From NCBI RefSeq assembly GCF_048569485.1, contig NC_134355.1:555653142-555717141 (forward strand): a stretch of DNA of 64,000 bases, written 5' to 3'. A model generated the notes under the pieces. It was not told the origin of the DNA. It did not search any database and saw nothing but the letters and a program-made list of their open reading frames with translations. Below are positions 33,626 to 44,652 of this stretch, one piece after another. The position numbers and the translations under genes were made by a program. The stretch's first letter is position 1. Each line of letters starts with the position of its first letter. This DNA is from Anomaloglossus baeobatrachus. Its lineage: Eukaryota; Chordata; Amphibia; Anura; Aromobatidae.

Positions 33626-33927
33626 GGGTGTGTGTGTGTGTCTGCGATCTGCTGTATGTGTCAGGATGTCAGCTAGCAGCAGTGGAGGACGGCATGCAGC
33701 ACCGACCGGAGATCACAGGAGGACCTGGGAGCCATGCAGACGTCCTGGTCTGGTGAGTATGAGTCTCCTGGGAAGTGGGGGGGGTCTGCTTTTTTGGGGG
33801 GTAAACTTACCTCCAACTGTGTTTCTCCAAGAATAAGACCTCCTCCAAAAATAAGCCCTAGTGCTTTTTTGGGGGGGGCAAAAAAAATATAAGACAGTCT
33901 CTTATTTTTGGAAAAACACGGTAGCTC

Positions 33928-34768
33928 TAAAGGTCCAGTCACACTAAGCAACTTACCAGCGATCCCAACAACGATAGGGATCGCTGGTAAGTTGCTAGGA
34001 GGTTGCTGGTGAGATGTCACACTGCGACGCTCCAGCGATCCCACCAGCAACCTGACCTGGCAGGGATCGCTGGAGCGTGGCTACACGAGTTGCTGGTGAG
34101 CTCACCAGCAACCAGTGTCCAGCCCCCAGTCTCCTAGTTACAGCACACATCAGGTTAATTAACCCGATGTGTGCTGCAGCTAAATGTGCACAGAGCAGGG
34201 AGCAGCGCACAATGCTTAGCGCTGGCTCCTTGCTCTCCTAGTTACAGCACACATCGGGTTAATTAACCCGATGTGTGCTGCAGCTAAATGTGCACAGAGC
34301 AGGGACAGCGCACACTGCTTAGTGCTGGCTCCTTGCTCTCCTAGTTACAGCACACATCGGGTTAATTACCTGATGTGTGCTGCAGCTACATGTGCACAGA
34401 GCTGGAGCCGGCAGCACAGGCAGTGAGAGCGGAGGAGGCTGGTATCAAAGGTAAATATCGGGTAACCAAGGACAGGGCTTCTTGGTTACCCGATGTTTAC
34501 ATTAGTTACCAGCCTCAGCAGAAGCCGGCTCCTGCTCACTGCACATTAGTTGTTGCTGTCTCGCTGTCACACACAGCGATGTGTGCTTCACAGCAGGACA
34601 GCAACAACTAAAAAATGGCCCAGGACATTCAGCAACAACCAACGACCTCACAGCAGGGGCCAGGTTGTTGCTGGATGTCACACACAGCAACATCGCTAGC
34701 AACGTCACAAAAGTTGTTCGTTACCAGCGATGTTGCTAGCGATGTTGCTTAGTGTGACGGGGCCTTTA
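33928..34768. mobile_element. MITE with internal 104-bp tandem repeats
   Basis: Ends are TAAAGGTCCAGTCACACTAA and TTAGTGTGACGGGGCCTTTA, inverted. Three tandem units start at 34131, 34235 and 34338 ('ctcctagttacagcacacat'). The second holds a perfect palindrome of about 30 bp centred on TTAATTAA; the others hold near-perfect ones. GATCGCTGGTAAGTTGC also occurs inverted near the left end. No coding. No target duplication found. Confidence 0.75.
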
Positions 34769-35174
34769 GTCCTTGTTTGTCCCCTCCTAGGAAGCTGCGC
34801 AGATCTCCCTCCAGTGGCTGGGAGGAGACATTGGAGGAGGGGGCATTGCAGCTGGCTCACCAGGAGGAGGTATTGCGGCTGGCTCACCAGGAGACACTGT
34901 TGCCGGCTCATCAGTCCTCTGACACAGCCATGTTTCTTAGTGATGGCCACCAATCTGTGTGGCACAGCCACAATCCCGGGAGGAGCTGAACAGGAGATAA
35001 GCGGGGGAGATGAGTGAGGCTGCTGCCGGGTTCCCCATATTAAAAATATCTATAATGTGTGTGCGCATGTGTGATGTACAGTATATATCTGTGTATGTCA
35101 GTGTATATGGCTGAGTATAGATTCATGTCTGTTTCTATGTATTTTTGTGAATATGTCATTAAATATGTATATGT
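34769..35174. other. Intergenic with a short GGCTCACCAG repeat
   Basis: 'gcggctggctcaccaggag' and relatives repeat two to three times at about 34845-34915. A low-complexity TG-rich stretch follows (35045-35170). No gene. Confidence 0.5.
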
Positions 35175-35337
35175 CAGTACAGACCAAAAGTTTGGACACA
35201 CCTTTTCATTCAAAGAGTTTTCTTTATTTTCATGACTCTGAAAATTGTAGATTCACATTGAAGGCATTAAAACTATGAATTAACACATGTGGAATAAAAT
35301 ACTTAACAAAAAAGAGTGAAACAACTGAAAATATGTC

Positions 35338-37655
35338 TTATATTCTAGGTTCTTCAAAGTAGCCACCTTTTGCTTTGATTACTGCTTTGCACACTCTTGG
35401 CATTCTCTTGATGAGCTTCAAGAGGAAGTCACCGGAAATGGTTTTCCAACAGTCTTGAAGGAGTTCCCAGATATGCTGAGCACTTGTTGGCCCTTTTGCC
35501 TTCACTCTGCAGTCCAGCTCACCCCAAACCATCTGAATTGGGTTCAGATCTGGTGACCATGGAGGCCAGGTCCTCTGGCGTAGCACCCCATCACTCTGCT
35601 TCTTAGTCAAATATCCCTTACACAGCCTGGAGGTGTGTTTGGGGTCATTGTCCTTTTGAAAAATAAATGATGGTCCAACTAAATGCAAACCGGATGGAAT
35701 AGCACGCCGCTGCAAGATGCTGTGGTAGCCATGCTGGTTCAGTATGCCTTCAATTTTTAATAAATCCCCAACAGTGTCCAGAGCAAAGCACCCCCACACC
35801 ATCACACCTCCTCCTCCATGCTTCATGGTGGGAACCAGCCATGTAGAGTCCATCCGTTCACCTTTTCTGCATCGCACAAAGACACGGTGGTTGGATCCAA
35901 AGATCTCAAATTTGGATTCATCAGACCAAAGCACAGATTTCCACTGGTCTAATGTCCAATCCTTGTGTTCTTTAGCCCAAACAAGTCTTTTCTGCTTGTT
36001 GCCTGTCCTTAGCAATGGTTTCCTAGCAGCTGTTTTACCATGAAGGCCTGCTGCACAAAGTCTCCTCTTAATAGTTGTTCTAGAGATGTGTCTGCTGCTA
36101 GAACTCTGTGTGGCATTGACCTGGTCTTTAATCTGAGTTGCTGGTAACCGGCGATTTCTGAGGCTGGTGACTCGGATAAACTTATCCTCCGCAGCAGAGG
36201 TGACTCTTGATCTTCCTTTCCTGGGGCGGTCCTCATGTGAGCCAGTTTCTTTGTAGCATTTGATGGTTTTTGCCACTGCACTTGGGGACACTTTCAAAGT
36301 TTTCCCAATTTTTCGGACTGACTGACCTTCATTTCTTAACCCCTTAACAACCCATGACGTACTGGGTACGTCATGGATCGTGTGCCGGTAAGCCCCGCCC
36401 CCTGCCTCCCGGCGATCCGCGCACATATCAGCTGTTATCAACAGCTGACATGTGTGCCTGCTAGCCGCGGGTGGAATCGCTTCCACCCGCGGCCATTAAC
36501 CCCTTACATTTCGCTGCCAAAATCTGGCAGCGATATGTATATGGGCGCCATGACAGTCACTTACCCCGCCCCCACCGGAAGTCACGTGACATGATCACGT
36601 GACTTTCGGCGGTTGCAATGGTAGCACAGGGTCATGTGATGACGCCTGTAGCTAACATGACTCACTTCCTCTCAATGCCGGAATACAGCCGGCATTGAAA
36701 GTGAAGCAGCAAATCTGCAGTTCTCAGCTCTGTAGCTGAGATCTGCAGATAGTGCAGAGCGATCGGATTGCTGATCGCTATAGCCCCCCTAGGGGGACTA
36801 GTAAAATAAAAAAAAAAAGTAAAAAAAAAAAAAAATTTAAAAAAAAAATGAAAAAACCTAAAAGTTCAAATCACCCCCCTTTCACCCCATTGAAAATTAA
36901 AGGGTTAAAAAAATAAAAAATACACACATATTTGGTATCGCCACGTTCAGAAATGCCCGATCAAAATATAAAATCAATGAATCTGTTCAGTAAACGGCGT
37001 AGCGGCAAAAAAATTCCAAACGCCAAAATTACGTTTTTTGGTCGCCGCAAATTTTGCGCAAAATGCAATAACAGGCGATCAAAACGTAACATCTGCGCAA
37101 AAATAGTACCGTTAAAAACGTCAGGTCGAGACGCAAAAAATAAGCCATCACTGAGCCTCAGATCCTGAAAAATGAGAGTGCTACGGGTTTTGGAAAATGG
37201 CGCAAAACGTGCGCCACGTTTTTTGGACAAGCTTGTGAATTTTTTTTAACCCCTTAGATACAAGTAAACCTATACATGTTTGGTGTCTACAAACTCGCAC
37301 CGACCTGAGGCATCACATAGATACCTCAGTTTTACCATATAGTGAACACAGTGAATAAAATATCCCAAAAACTATTGTACGATCACACTATTTTTGCAAT
37401 TTTTCCGCACTTGGAATTTTTTTGCCGTTTTCCAGTACACTATATGGTAAAACTTATGGTTTCATTTAAAAGTACAACTCGTCCCGCAAAAAACAAGCCC
37501 TCATATGGCAAGATTGATGGAAAAATAAAAAAGTTACGCCTCTCGGAAGAGGGGGGGCAAAAAACAAAAACGCAAAAACGGAAAGTGCCCGGGGGCTTAA
37601 GGGGTTAAAGTAATGATGGCCACTCCTTTTTCTTTACTTAGAATTTGTATTATGG
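35338..37655 (-). pseudogene. Tc1-family transposase (broken by MITE and start inversion)
   Basis: The minus-strand frame from about 36339 to 35338 encodes a helix-turn-helix (NEGQSVRKIGKTLKVSPSAV), a GRPR-like hinge (RPRKGRSR), and catalytic text LWSDESKF, FQKDNDPKHTS and WSPDLNPIQMVWGELD, so the DDE triad is present. The N-terminal codons lie beyond the MITE, right of 37608. There the stretch holding the expected start (ATGGCAAGAAAAAAGCAGC) sits on the opposite strand (37638-37673). The protein therefore has neither a continuous frame nor a start in the right direction. Confidence 0.9.
36340..37604. mobile_element. TTAA-flanked CCCCTTAA MITE inserted in Tc1
   Basis: A 1265-bp element with ends CCCCTTAAC and CTTAAGGGG is flanked by TTAA (36336-36339, 37605-37608). 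The left part contains the palindromic CATGACGTACTGGGTACGTC. The interior has A-runs and the phrases 'tttggtatcgccacgttc' and 'ttttaccatatagtgaacac' that I recognise from very abundant frog repeats. TTAA targets fit piggyBac or Kolobok superfamilies. No coding region. Confidence 0.9.
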
Positions 37656-38068
37656 CAAGAAAAAAGCAGCTAACAGTCTATTCAGTAAGACTATCAGCTG
37701 TGTATCCACCAGACTTCTGCACAACACAACTGATGGTCCCAACCCCATTTATAAGGCAAGAAATCCCACTTATTAAACCTGACAGGGCACACCTGTGAAG
37801 TGAAAACCATTTCCGGTGACTACCTCTTGAAGCTCAAGAGAATGCCAAGAGTGTGCAAAGCAGTAATCAAAGCAAAAGGTGGCTACTTTAAAGAACCTAG
37901 AATGTAAGACATATTTTCAGTTGTTTCACACTTTTTTGTTAAGTATTTAATTCCACGTGTTAATTCATAGTTTTGATGCCTTTAATGTGAATCTACAATT
38001 TTCAGAGTAATGAAAATAAAGAAAACTCTTTGAATGAGAAGGTGTGTCCAAACATTTGGTCTGTATTG

Positions 38069-38349
38069 TACATATGCCTTTATATGTACGTATCTGTATA
38101 TGTGTGGGTCTGCGTGTGCATGGGTCCCACTGAGACTCTTTCAACTGGGGCTCACAAAAACCTGGAACCGGCCCTGAGTGTCATCCTCATGTCCATCAAC
38201 ATTGTCATTCTCGTCTACTGCATGTGATACTCAAAGTATACCTCTTCTTCAGGGTTGGGATTCAGACTTTTCATAACCAGTTCCCTGTTTGTGTTTGGAA
38301 ACCACACCCATGTTAGCTACACCCATTTCTGCTCACATATTCCTCAACC
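38069..38349. other. Intergenic, with the dispersed repeat shared with 23185-23295
   Basis: About 38250-38345 is an inverted match to the short repeat at 23185-23295. No gene is seen in the rest. Confidence 0.45.
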
Positions 38350-39019
38350 TTGGTTCCACTAGTGTTTTACATGAATGAGTGCAATACGATGTTTCCGATG
38401 CTCCTTGGGCGGTTCCTTTGACCTCATGATTCTTATTTGGTCTAACATGCACTGTGAGCTGTAAGTTCTTAAATAGACAGGTTTGTGCCTTTGCAAATCA
38501 AGTCCTATCAGTTTAATTAAAACACAGCTGGACTCCAATGAAGGAGTAGAACCATCTCAAGTAGGATCACAAGGAAATGGACAGCATGTGACTTAAATAT
38601 GAGTGTCTGAGCAAAGGGTCTTAATACTTATGACCATGTGATATTTCAGTTTTTGTTGTCTAATAAATTTGCAAAAATGTTGTCTACATTTCTGATTTTT
38701 TTTCCAAGACGGGGTGCAGAGTAGGGATGAGCGAACCGGTCCCGGTTCGGCTCGAGTTCGGTTCGCCGAACGTTCGACGAACCGAACTCGAACTGCATAG
38801 GAAACAATGGCAGGCAATCACAAACACATAAAAACACCTAGAAAACACCCTCAAAAGGTGTCCAAAAGGTGACAAACAACTCACAACACAACACAAACAC
38901 ATGGGAAAGTGACAAGGACATATACTCATGCGAAAACAAAAGAGCTGGACAAGAAAAAAGAGAAGGAGACACAGATATAGGCATGGCACGCCCTTCTAAA
39001 ATCATGTAAAACACCACAA

Positions 39020-39061
39020 GGTGACTCCAAGCGGAGTTCTCCCTTTTTTCCAAAAATTGGG

Positions 39062-39099
<38 letters not shown>

Positions 39100-39450
39100 A
39101 CCCCTTCAGTGGCAGCACTTGTGCCCTAGTTGTACACTTCACAGCTAGATTTGCATCAAGCACATTCAAAAATACGCCATACTTAACCGTCCCCAGGATG
39201 ACACCAGGGTAGGTAGCAAAGTCTTTGCTGAACCATGACTTGTTCATCTTGGCTCCTTTTAAAAAACACAGCAAGCAAGGGTTACTCCAAGCGGAGTCTC
39301 CCTTTTCAGTGGCAGCACTTGTGCCCTAGTTGCAAACAGGATGTTTTGATTTGCATCAAGCACATTCCAAATCCACAAGCATTTACTCTCCCCAGGATGA
39401 CACAGGGGTAGTAAATTCCTTGTGGATCCATGACTTGTTCATTTTGATGA
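39020..39450 (-). repeat. 200-bp tandem duplication at the hAT 3' end
   Basis: CAGTGGCAGCACTTGTGCCC occurs at 39106 and again at 39306; 'ccccaggatgacac' occurs at about 39192 and 39391. The two copies are 199-200 bp apart. The inner copy codes the transposase C-terminus (KMNKSWIHKEFTTPVSSWGE). The outer one codes the related KMNKSWFSKDFATYPGVILG. A (CA)n run (39063-39098) lies in the outer copy only. Confidence 0.85.
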
Positions 39451-42400
39451 ACGTTATTCTGTCCACATTGTCACTGGACAGACGCGTGCGCTTATCTGTC
39501 AGCACACACCCAGCAGCACTGAAGACACGTTCAGAGACAACACTGGCAGCTGGACACGACAAAATCTCCAAGGCGTAAGTGGAGAGCTCTGGCCATTTTT
39601 CAAGATTTGAAGCCCAAAATGAGCAAGGCTCCATTTGCAAAGTCATGGCATCGATGTTCATTTGGAGATACTCCTGTATCATCCTCTCCAGCCGTTGACT
39701 ATGTGTCAGACTTGTTGTCTCTGGTGGCCTTGCAAAGGACGGTCTAAAAAAATTATGAAAAGATTCCATAAAATTGCTGTTACAAGCACCAGATACGGTC
39801 CTACTGGTACGGGTAGACTGTTGAAGATGACGAGACCGTCCCATGTTTGTAAAGTTACAACTGGGAGATTCACTCCCTGCACCTGCACGGTTGTTTGGTG
39901 GAAAAGCCGAGCTAAGATCGAGTAACTGCTTCTGCTGATACTCCTGCATACGTGCGTCCCTTTCTATGGCTGGAATTATGTCACAAAATTTGAACTTGTA
40001 CCGGGGATCTAATAGTGTGGCAAGCCAGTAGTCATCATCACTTCTAATTTTGACAATACGAGGGTCATGTTGGAGGTAGTGCAGCAAGAAGGCGCTCATG
40101 TGTCTTGCACAGCCATGCGGACCAAGTCCACGCTGTGTTTGTGGCATAGAGGTGCTAACTATTCTTTCTTCCTCTGACATCTCCCCCCAACCTCTTTCAA
40201 CTGAAATTTGACCAAGGTCTCCCTCATCCGCTGAGTCTTCCATGTCCATGGACAGTTCGTCCTCCATTTCTTCATGTTCTCCTGCACCTTCCTCAACATT
40301 TCGCCTGCTACCATGCGCCCATGTTGATCCCTGTCCCCCATGGTCCCATGCCTGCCGCGTTGGTGATGATGAACATCTGGACCTTGGTGATGTTGTTGTG
40401 TCTTGCGCATATGAATCCTCCTGTAGTTCCTCCCCTTCCTGTTGTCCCACCCCCTGACTCCGAATAGTGTTTAGCGTGTGCTCCAGCATGTAAATGACTG
40501 GAATTGTCATGCTGATAATGGCATTGTCAGCGCTAAACATATTCGTCGCCATGTCGAAACTGTGCAGAAGAGTGCATAGGTCCTTGATCTGAGACCACTC
40601 CATCAGGGTGATCTGCCCCACCTCTGCATTTCGTTGGCCCAGGCTATACGTCATGACGTATTGCACCAGGGCTCGGCGATGCTGCCACAGTCGCTGTAAC
40701 ATGTGGAAAGTCGAATTCCAGCGTGTCGCCACATCGCATTTCAGGCGATAAAGCGGCAGGCCGAAAGACTTCTGGAGCGATGCAAGTCGCTCAGCTGCGG
40801 CGGTTGAACGGCGGAAGTGAGCAGACAGTTTTCGTGCCCTGGTCAGAAGGCCATCTAGCCCGGGATAGTGTGTTAAAAATTGCTGGACAACAAGGTTCAA
40901 CACGTGAGCCATACAAGGCACGTGTGTCACCTTGCCCAGGCGAAGGGCCGCACCCAGGTTTGCAGCATTGTCGCACACGGCCTTACCAGGCTGCAGGTTG
41001 AGTGGAGACAACCATTTATTAAACTCGGACCGCAGAGCTGACCACAACTCCTCAGCTGTGTGACTCCTATTCCCAAGACATGTCAAGCTAAAGACCGCCT
41101 GATGCCGTTGCGCTCTGCTGCCAGCATAGTAATGAGGGGTGCGTGCTTCCTTCTGCGCAGTGAGAACGCTGGTGGCCTGACCAGGCAGGCTTGTTGCGGA
41201 GGTGGAGGACACAGATGAGGTGGAGGAGGCAGAAGCAGTGGCGGAACTTGGACAGACAGAGGATTGACACACAAGTCGTGGGGACGGCAAGACTTGTGCA
41301 GCATACCCTTCACCATCTATCACCATAGTTACCCAGTACCCAGTCAGCGACATGTAACGTCCCTGTCCATGCTTACTGGTCCAAGTATCGGTGGTGAAAT
41401 GCACCCGTTCACACACAGAGTTTCTCAAGGAAGCGGTGATGTTGTGTGCGACATGCTGGTGTAGCGCGGGCACACCTTTCTTAGAGAAGTAGTGGCGACT
41501 GGGCATCTGGTACTGGGGCACAGCGACAGACATAAGGTCTCTAAAATCCTGTGTGTCCACCAGGCGGAAAGGCAGCATTTCGGTAGCCAAGAGCTTACAG
41601 AGGGATAAAGTCAACCTCTTAGCTTTGTCATGGGTCGCAGGAAATGGCCTTTTATTTGTCCACATCTGAGGGACAGAGATCTGGCTGCTGTGTGTAGACG
41701 GTGTTTAGTAGGGTGTCTCTGGAAAAATGCAGGTTTGTGAGGAAAGTGCAGGCGGAGACATGATGTTGCCTTCATCCAACGTTGGTGCTATCGATGTCTG
41801 AGAGAGCTGTACACACGCACTTGTTTCCCCTTCCAAACCAACTGACGACCTACCAAGCAAACTGCCTGTTGCGGTTACAGTGGTGGAAGTTGTGCGTGGA
41901 AAACCAGGTGTGACAGCTGTCCCCACAGTCCTAGAAGATGAAGAGCGCGCGGATGCACTGGAAGGGGCAGGCCGTGGATGGTTCACTCCGCTAGGCCGCA
42001 TTGCAGCACGGTGAGCTTCCCACTGGGACATATGATATTTATTTTCATGTGACGATTCATGGAAGAAGTTGTCAAACTGCTGAGGTTTTGCCCTCTACTA
42101 ACAAAATCACGACAAATTTTACAGATCACAGAATTTGGGCGATCTTTTGCTATGTCAAAAAAGGACCAGGCTAGGCAAGGCTTAGAGGGCATGCGACCTG
42201 CTGAGCCCCCCCGACTAGTGCTCAGAGGCAGAGTGGTGGCTGAGGATGCAGTTGTAGACGTGCTACCAGTGCTCCGACTCTGTCCAGGAAGGCGCAAGGT
42301 AACTTCGTCGTCGGTTGCATCCTCCTCCACCGCCTCTGTTGACCTCCTCGAGTGCCTGACTGTGGGTTGACAGTAGGTGGGATCTAGAACTTCCTCATCA

Positions 42401-43110
42401 ATTGTTGTATTTGCACTCCCCTCACCCTCAGACTGAGCCTCTTCTTGCCCTGACCGAATATTTAAGTTGTCATCTCAATCTGGTATCTGCGTCTCATTGT
42501 CATCAGTATGTTCCTCATTGTCTATAACAACAGGTGTTACAGTTTGTGAAAAAGGGTCAACATTATGCTCAGAAACTTGGTCCTCATGGCCTGAATCAGA
42601 GTCACAAAGGTTCTGGGCATCACTGCAGACCATTTCCTGTTCTGTACTCACTGTAGCTTGGGAGCAGACCTCTGATTCCCAGGCTATAGTGTGACTGAAC
42701 AGCTCTGCAGACTCACCCATCTCAGTTCCACCATACTGTGCAGGGCAGATGGAGACTTCAGAGCTGGGAGAAAGCAAGTTTGATTGGGATGACAACTCAG
42801 AGGACTGGTGTTTTTTGGATGCGGTAGTTGAGGTGGCGGAGAGGGCACTTGTTGGACCACTTGAGATCCATTCAAGCATTTTCCTTTTTTGGCCATCATC
42901 TACCTTTGTTCCAGTTGTTCGTGTCCGTAAAAAAGCGAGCACATCGGATTGTCCACGGTAAGTAGTAGACATCTTACTTTTGCTGGAAGATGGTCTATCT
43001 TCAGCAGATGTTAATGGAGCTTTGCCACCTTCCCCACGGACAAACCCTTTTTTTCCTTTTCCAACACGCCTCTTCCCCTTTCCACCAGCATCTGTCATTT
43101 TGCCACTCAT
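39383..43110 (-). pseudogene. hAT transposase with BED zinc finger (few breaks)
   Basis: The largest frame (39383-41665, 760 residues) holds the RNase H-like fold with a first Asp in FTTDTWTSK, a second in AVCDNAANLG and the Glu in AASVVSERVFS, an acidic insertion (EEMEDELSMDMEDSADEGD), and the C-terminal dimerisation region (WPELSTYALEILSCPAASV). Upstream on the same strand lie a BED finger (42000-42330; CKIC and MNRHMK) and a basic, Ser-rich N-terminus from an ATG at 43110 (MSGKMTDAGGKGKRRVGKG). The gene is split by a TGA near 42475, a frame shift near 42035 just after MNRHMK, and a TAA near 41706. Introns could explain some gaps, but no convincing splice sites were found. Confidence 0.88.
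41983..42330 (-). pseudogene. BED zinc-finger part of the hAT transposase
   Basis: WSFFDIAKDRPNSVICKIC, then LTTSSMNRHMKINI, fits the BED pattern of aromatic positions, CxxC and a paired His. The second His falls at the frame shift. This domain would bind the hAT terminal repeats. Confidence 0.75.
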
Positions 43111-44304
43111 GTTGATTGCGACAAGATTGTGCACTGAAAATGTGGTAGTAAAAATTGAGAGGTGGTGTAGATTTAAGCGGTGGTCTAGCTTTATTAACAG
43201 CAGAATAATAAAGAATAAATATCCCTGACAATGCAACTATGGCCCTTAAACTGGCAGCATAGTTTGCTAGTATAATAGCTTAGTTACAATGAGTTGGAGT
43301 GTGCAATGCAGGCAGACGTGCTGCAAATATCTTTGCACTAGTGGGACAATACAGAAGTCCAACAGCCACGTTTAGGATGCCACTAAGTTCACTCAGTGTT
43401 TGCTAGTATAATGGCTTAGTAACAATGAGTTGGAGTGTGCAAAGGACAGGAGGGTACAGTGGCAGGGTTGTGGGTCTCTGGATAGAGGAATGGAAGCCTG
43501 CCTTTCTATCCCTCCTAATGGGGAAATGCAGCGAGGAAATCCCTGACCTTAGCTACACAGACGCTGTCATCTTGTGTAGCTGTTAAACTCTGTTTTCACT
43601 GACCTTTCACCTATGGCTCTGACTCTGCCGGTATGAGCCCTTAAAAGGACTGATAGAAACTTCTATCCCTATTCTGTACAGCACTGTGTATAGAGCGTAC
43701 ACAGCAGTATCGGAGATAGGAGCTGCGCCAGCGGTGACTGACACCAAGGACGCAGAAGGCAGATAATGGCGTGCTGGAGGAAAATGTCCGTTTTTATAAT
43801 GCAGGGACATGTGACATGGACATCCTATCACACATGCCGTTGCTTCTCTGGCTAAAAGTCCACTTAGCTGTGTGTGTGTCTGGGATTGGCTGACATGCTA
43901 GCCCGCCCCACTACACGCGCGCTCTTAGGGAAGGAAGACAAGGAAAAAAAAAGCAAACACTATACACTGAAATGTCATAATAGTGTGAGTCACAGAGTGA
44001 CTTACACTATTACAGCGGAAAGCCAGCTAGTAATTAGCTGGTCTTTTTGCTGCTAGAACCGTTCTCGAACGTATCTAGAACTATCGAGCTTTAGCAAAAA
44101 GCTCGAGTTCTAGTTCGATCTAGAACAGCCCCCAAAATCACTCGAGCCGCGAACTGGAGAACCTCGAACCGCGCTCAACTCTAGTGCAGAGTGGAAATTA
44201 ATGAGAAAAAAAATTAACTTTTTTGAATTTACCAAATGGCTGCATTAAATCAAAGAGTGAAAAATGTAAAGGGGTCTGAATACGTTCCGTACCCACTGTA
44301 CATC

Positions 44305-44652
44305 AGTGTGACTCTGCCCTAACACTGTCCCTGACTCAAACAGCGTCCTTTCCATACTCTAATCAAAGCACAATGGTGGTGCCTCCCTTGATTCCACGGT
44401 TATACAGGCTGCGTTACATGGTGGGTCGGCCAATCACATCTATGCCAATACTCGGCATGTCTGTGGAAAAGCCCACACCCGAAAAGCTTGTTGATTAGCT
44501 GCACTGCAGCTGTTCAACAAACCTTATTCAGCATTTGAATTTTGAACTCAACTGCGAACTTACGTGAGAAGTCTGTGTTCGGATTTGAGCATCGGACACT
44601 AGGTGTCTGGTACGAACCCCAAACTTTCCAGTTTGGGTTCGCTCATCCCTAG
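44305..44652. mobile_element. hAT-related fragment with one recognisable end
   Basis: The right end reads GGGTTCGCTCATCCCTA, the reverse complement of TAGGGATGAGCGAACCC, matching the left terminus of the large hAT. The sequence after it is GTCATCAC. No partner left end was found next to the Tc1 end at 44298, so this looks like a truncated non-autonomous copy. Confidence 0.55.

Larger units (their letters stand above)
31847..33923. mobile_element. TACCGTGTTTTTCC inverted-repeat element carrying an LTR
   Basis: The left end TACCGTGTTTTTCCAAAAA and the right end TTTTTGGAAAAACACGGTA are inverted repeats bounded by TA. Inner copies of 'aaaataagccctag' occur near both ends. Subtracting the LTR 31888-32724 leaves about 1.24 kb. 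The interior holds CA- and GT-rich arms that could pair. A right-truncated relative is at 61753-62337. The TA edges fit a mariner-type MITE, but the class is not certain. Confidence 0.72.
35175..38068 (-). mobile_element. Tc1 element with long inverted arms, split by a TTAA MITE
   Basis: The left end CAGTACAGACCAAAAGTTTG and the right end CAAACATTTGGTCTGTATTG are inverted; a TA follows the right end. The arms are about 280 bp and include the last codons of the transposase: text encoding MPRVCKAVIKAKGGYF appears on the minus strand at about 35350-35400 and again on the plus strand at about 37840-37890. I recall this long-arm layout from fish and frog Tc1 families. The MITE 36340-37604 lies within the transposase. 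Confidence 0.93.
38722..44183 (-). mobile_element. hAT DNA transposon, nearly full length
   Basis: A 5462-bp element is flanked by the 8-bp duplication GTGCAGAG (38714-38721, 44184-44191), the hAT hallmark. Terminal repeats are TAGGGATGAGCGAACC at the left and CGCGCTCAACTCTA at the right. Subterminal regions are rich in TTCG/CGAA palindromes. It encodes a BED-finger transposase on the minus strand (39383-43110). It landed inside a Tc1 remnant. A short relative end is at 44305-44652. Confidence 0.94.
38350..44298 (+). mobile_element. Second Tc1-type remnant (3' part), host of the hAT insertion
   Basis: Text such as 'acacagctggactccaatga' and 'ctgagcaaagggtcttaata' (38525-38640) and, after the hAT element, 'gaatttaccaaatggctgc' and 'cgttccgtacccactg' (to 44298, then TA) is the right part of a common Tc1 family whose end is CAGTGGGTACGGAA in reverse complement. 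Only the 3' non-coding part is left. The left boundary is approximate. Confidence 0.7.

Noticed and set aside
33245-33676. Tandem TGTGATCGGC units considered as a CRISPR array or zinc-finger repeats
   Set aside because: Units are directly adjacent with no spacers, merge into GT microsatellites, and lie inside a MITE.
36340-37604. Possible piggyBac transposase inside the TTAA element
   Set aside because: Only short A-rich frames are present; it is a non-coding MITE and the superfamily (piggyBac or Kolobok) cannot be decided from TTAA alone.
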